A DNA stretch of 64,000 bases. Origin: Flagellimonas nanhaiensis (GTDB lineage Bacteria; Bacteroidota; Bacteroidia; Flavobacteriales; Flavobacteriaceae). Shown here piece after piece: positions 63,803 to 64,000 of this stretch. The position numbers and the translations under genes are program-made. The stretch lies in the NCBI RefSeq assembly GCF_003382275.1, contig NZ_QTJX01000004.1, positions 62,001-126,000 of the forward strand, written 5' to 3'. Position 1 is the first letter of the stretch. The number at the start of each line of letters is the position of its first letter. The notes under the pieces are model-generated. The model made no database searches. It was not told the DNA's origin and was given only the letters and a program-made list of their open reading frames with translations.

Positions 63803-64000
63803 ATGGCTAAAAAAGAAGGGAAGGAAGTGCTTATATCTGTCGCAAAATCTTCCTTGGGGGCAATTCCTTACGCAGGGACAGCACTAAATGAAATGTTTTT
63901 CGATCATCGCGAACGAGTGAAACAGAACCGATTTAATCGCTTTGTGGAAATCCTTGGTGAAGGGTTCACCGATGGGACAGAGTTCAATTTGGAGAATGTG
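63803..64000 (+). CDS. Unknown protein, N-terminal 66 residues only
   Basis: The frame begins MAKKEGKEVLISVAKSSLGA and continues IPYAGTALNEMFFDHRERVK through the window edge. The amphipathic N-terminal helix and a Gly-Thr-Ala turn recall small proteins found in defence and mobile islands, but I cannot name the family. It follows the BECR-like gene and could be its partner. Confidence 0.65.
   Translation, partial: MAKKEGKEVLISVAKSSLGAIPYAGTALNEMFFDHRERVKQNRFNRFVEILGEGFTDGTEFNLENV

Larger units (their letters stand above)
60554..64000. mobile_element. Left end of a probable tRNA-Pro integrated element
   Basis: Directly downstream of the tRNA-Pro 3' end come palindromes, paired repeats, a tyrosine recombinase gene and unrecognised cargo, with core housekeeping genes on the other side of the tRNA. 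This is the usual order for an element inserted at a tRNA. The right end and the second att copy lie beyond the window. Confidence 0.55.

Overview
The window is chromosomal DNA of a member of the Bacteroidota, most likely a Flavobacteriaceae species of the marine Muricauda/Maribacter type. That placement is an inference. It rests on protein families such as DUF3822, the GIN-domain protein, MiaE, a PyrR-PyrB pair and a zinc-module-free DnaX. It also rests on promoters that fit the Bacteroidota consensus (TTTG, about 19 nt, TAnnTTTG) and on the general absence of Shine-Dalgarno sequences. No rRNA gene is present to settle the genus.

Layout, left to right. 1-7.4 kb: glycogen branching enzyme, a GH31 alpha-glucosidase, an M48 lipoprotein protease, a UMF1-type MFS transporter and an NTF2-like lipoprotein. 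7.4-10.4 kb (minus strand): an ECF sigma factor operon with a membrane-anchored anti-sigma-like protein and two secreted repeat proteins. 10.6-15 kb: Lon, a cysteine-synthase-like PLP enzyme and Cmk. 15-18.3 kb is an accessory patch: a TetR-GNAT pair with a clear operator, a two-gene TIR/membrane-protein cassette and a LysM protein. 18.6-27.6 kb: ribosomal protein S1, PyrR-PyrB, a STAS-like protein with RNase Z, PdxH, and SixA-PPK1-Ppx. 27.6-34.7 kb: MiaE, DnaX, RNase P RNA, RsmD, DUF3822, a pilin-like protein, a RecD/Pif1-type helicase and DUF4126. 34.7-37.8 kb: KdsB, a HAD phosphatase, a probable KdnB and a PlsC-type acyltransferase, pointing to Kdo/8-amino-Kdo and lipid A metabolism. 38-47 kb (minus strand): YebC, pterin dehydratase, an RmlD-like reductase, glutaminase, GcvT and the threonine operon thrA-thrB-thrC. 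47-60 kb: Nnr, a STAS-like protein, ClpC, GyrA, a TPR protein, an NlpC/P60 protein, thiolase and a PgpH-type HD phosphodiesterase. 60.3-64 kb: tRNA-Ser and tRNA-Pro, followed by a tyrosine recombinase and unrecognised cargo, which is the left end of a probable integrated element.

The strongest new observations are these. A 17-codon Thr/Ile-rich leader peptide lies upstream of thrA in an mRNA leader with a hairpin, which looks like an undescribed attenuation-type control. A compact TIR plus membrane-protein (DUF4760-like) operon is a candidate defence system. An NlpC/P60 protein has its catalytic Cys replaced by Ser. The tRNA-Pro island carries paired 10-bp repeats before the integrase and a cargo protein with a BECR-toxin-like C terminus. 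There is a well-defined TetR operator, and near-leaderless promoters precede cmk, dnaX and the helicase gene.
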